Assembly (NCBI RefSeq): GCF_000376885.1
Contig: NZ_AQXR01000010.1
Span: 1 to 64,000, forward strand
Direction: 5' to 3'
From: Alloscardovia criceti DSM 17774
Lineage (GTDB): Bacteria; Actinomycetota; Actinomycetes; Actinomycetales; Bifidobacteriaceae
DNA length: 64,000 bases
The position numbers were made by a program, and so were the translations under genes. The notes beneath the pieces were generated by a model. That model had not been told where the DNA came from, did no database searches, and worked only from the letters and a program-made list of their open reading frames with translations. Position 1 is the first letter of the stretch. Each line of letters begins with the position of its first letter. Positions 63,600-64,000 of the stretch are shown here, piece after piece.

Positions 63600-64000
63600 T
63601 CAGAATTCAGCTTCCGATGTCTTGTTTTCCGTGGTGCTCACTGTTGTTTCACTCTCAGACGTAGTGCCCTCGCTCACCGCGGCATCGACTGCGCCCTCTT
63701 CTATTTTTTCACTGCCACCATTGATTTCGTCGTCATCTTTGTCCCGCTCCAGCCAGGAGCAATGCTTTTCTATCGCCATATGCGTATGCGCCCACACCGT
63801 GGTAATAATAACGCTTAAACACACGCCAATAACGGTGCCCAATAAACGGAAAAGCGCGTACACAATGCGGTCTTCACCAAATTGCACGAGCATGACCAGC
63901 GCCAGCGAAATCATGGTAATTTTCCAAGAGGCCGAAGGCAGCTGGAAGGCATAGAATAACGCTCCAATAATCAAAATGGCACTAAAAGCGAGCAAGACAA
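63600..64000 (-). CDS. FUSC-like membrane protein, C-terminal part, cut by the right edge
   Basis: The frame is open to the window end, so the start is outside. The visible 131 codons hold three membrane helices (AILIIGALFYAF, ITMISLALVMLVQF, LLGTVIGVCLSVIITTVW) and then a highly acidic, Ser/Thr/Glu-rich tail of about 50 residues. RLLGTVIGV resembles the FUSC/aromatic-acid exporter family. It converges on the membrane protein gene, with seven bases between stops. Confidence 0.6.
   Translation of the reverse strand, partial: VLLAFSAILIIGALFYAFQLPSASWKITMISLALVMLVQFGEDRIVYALFRLLGTVIGVCLSVIITTVWAHTHMAIEKHCSWLERDKDDDEINGGSEKIEEGAVDAAVSEGTTSESETTVSTTENKTSEAEF

Overview
The window reads as a chromosomal segment of an actinobacterium of the family Bifidobacteriaceae. 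The evidence is the gene order pheS-pheT followed by argC-J-B-D-F-R-G-H, a tyrS cluster with tlyA, nadK and recN, and the lpd, DUF4191, glnA neighbourhood. Base composition is moderate, not the high GC of most Bifidobacterium, so a Scardovia/Alloscardovia-type genus is my best guess. That placement is inference; no taxonomic marker was searched.

Positions 1 to about 9420 form an accessory, visibly AT-richer region. It holds part of a type I restriction system (hsdS cut by the left edge, then hsdR), a GIY-YIG/DUF4357 nuclease-like gene, an ADP-ribosylglycohydrolase, and a two-gene operon of an HNH nuclease and a DGQHR (DndB-like) protein. Decayed coding remnants flank these. The region ends at a tRNA-Ala(GGC) gene whose 3' end faces it, the usual geometry of a tRNA-anchored island. 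No integrase and no hsdM lie in the window.

Positions 9847-21091 are housekeeping: histidine phosphatase, rsfS, glmU, a HAD phosphatase, tRNA-Gln, prs, nadD, proA (all minus strand), thrC (plus) and recN. Positions 21092-28025 hold nadK, tlyA, a small conserved ORF, a second HAD phosphatase, a disordered RG-rich/acidic TPR protein, tyrS, an intergenic region with nested complementary segments that may be a structured RNA, and a thiamine-binding protein under a TPP riboswitch.

Positions 28060-37061 carry a complete arginine biosynthesis cluster transcribed leftward from a site with a perfect match to the bacterial ARG-box consensus. pheT/pheS and an rRNA methyltransferase follow. At 42695-45660 lies a second thiamine locus: YkoE and a YkoD-YkoC fusion behind a TPP riboswitch whose competing helices can be read directly. 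The two thiamine loci are probably co-regulated.

Positions 45884-64000 hold an M20 dipeptidase, two actinobacterial membrane proteins (DUF3043, DUF4191), lpd, glnA with a GlnR-like palindrome upstream, two hydrolases, an Mrp-type Fe-S carrier, an unusually long ligA, a giant TPR protein, a large polytopic membrane protein, and the end of a FUSC-type membrane protein cut by the right edge. Many operons end in clear hairpin terminators, listed below.
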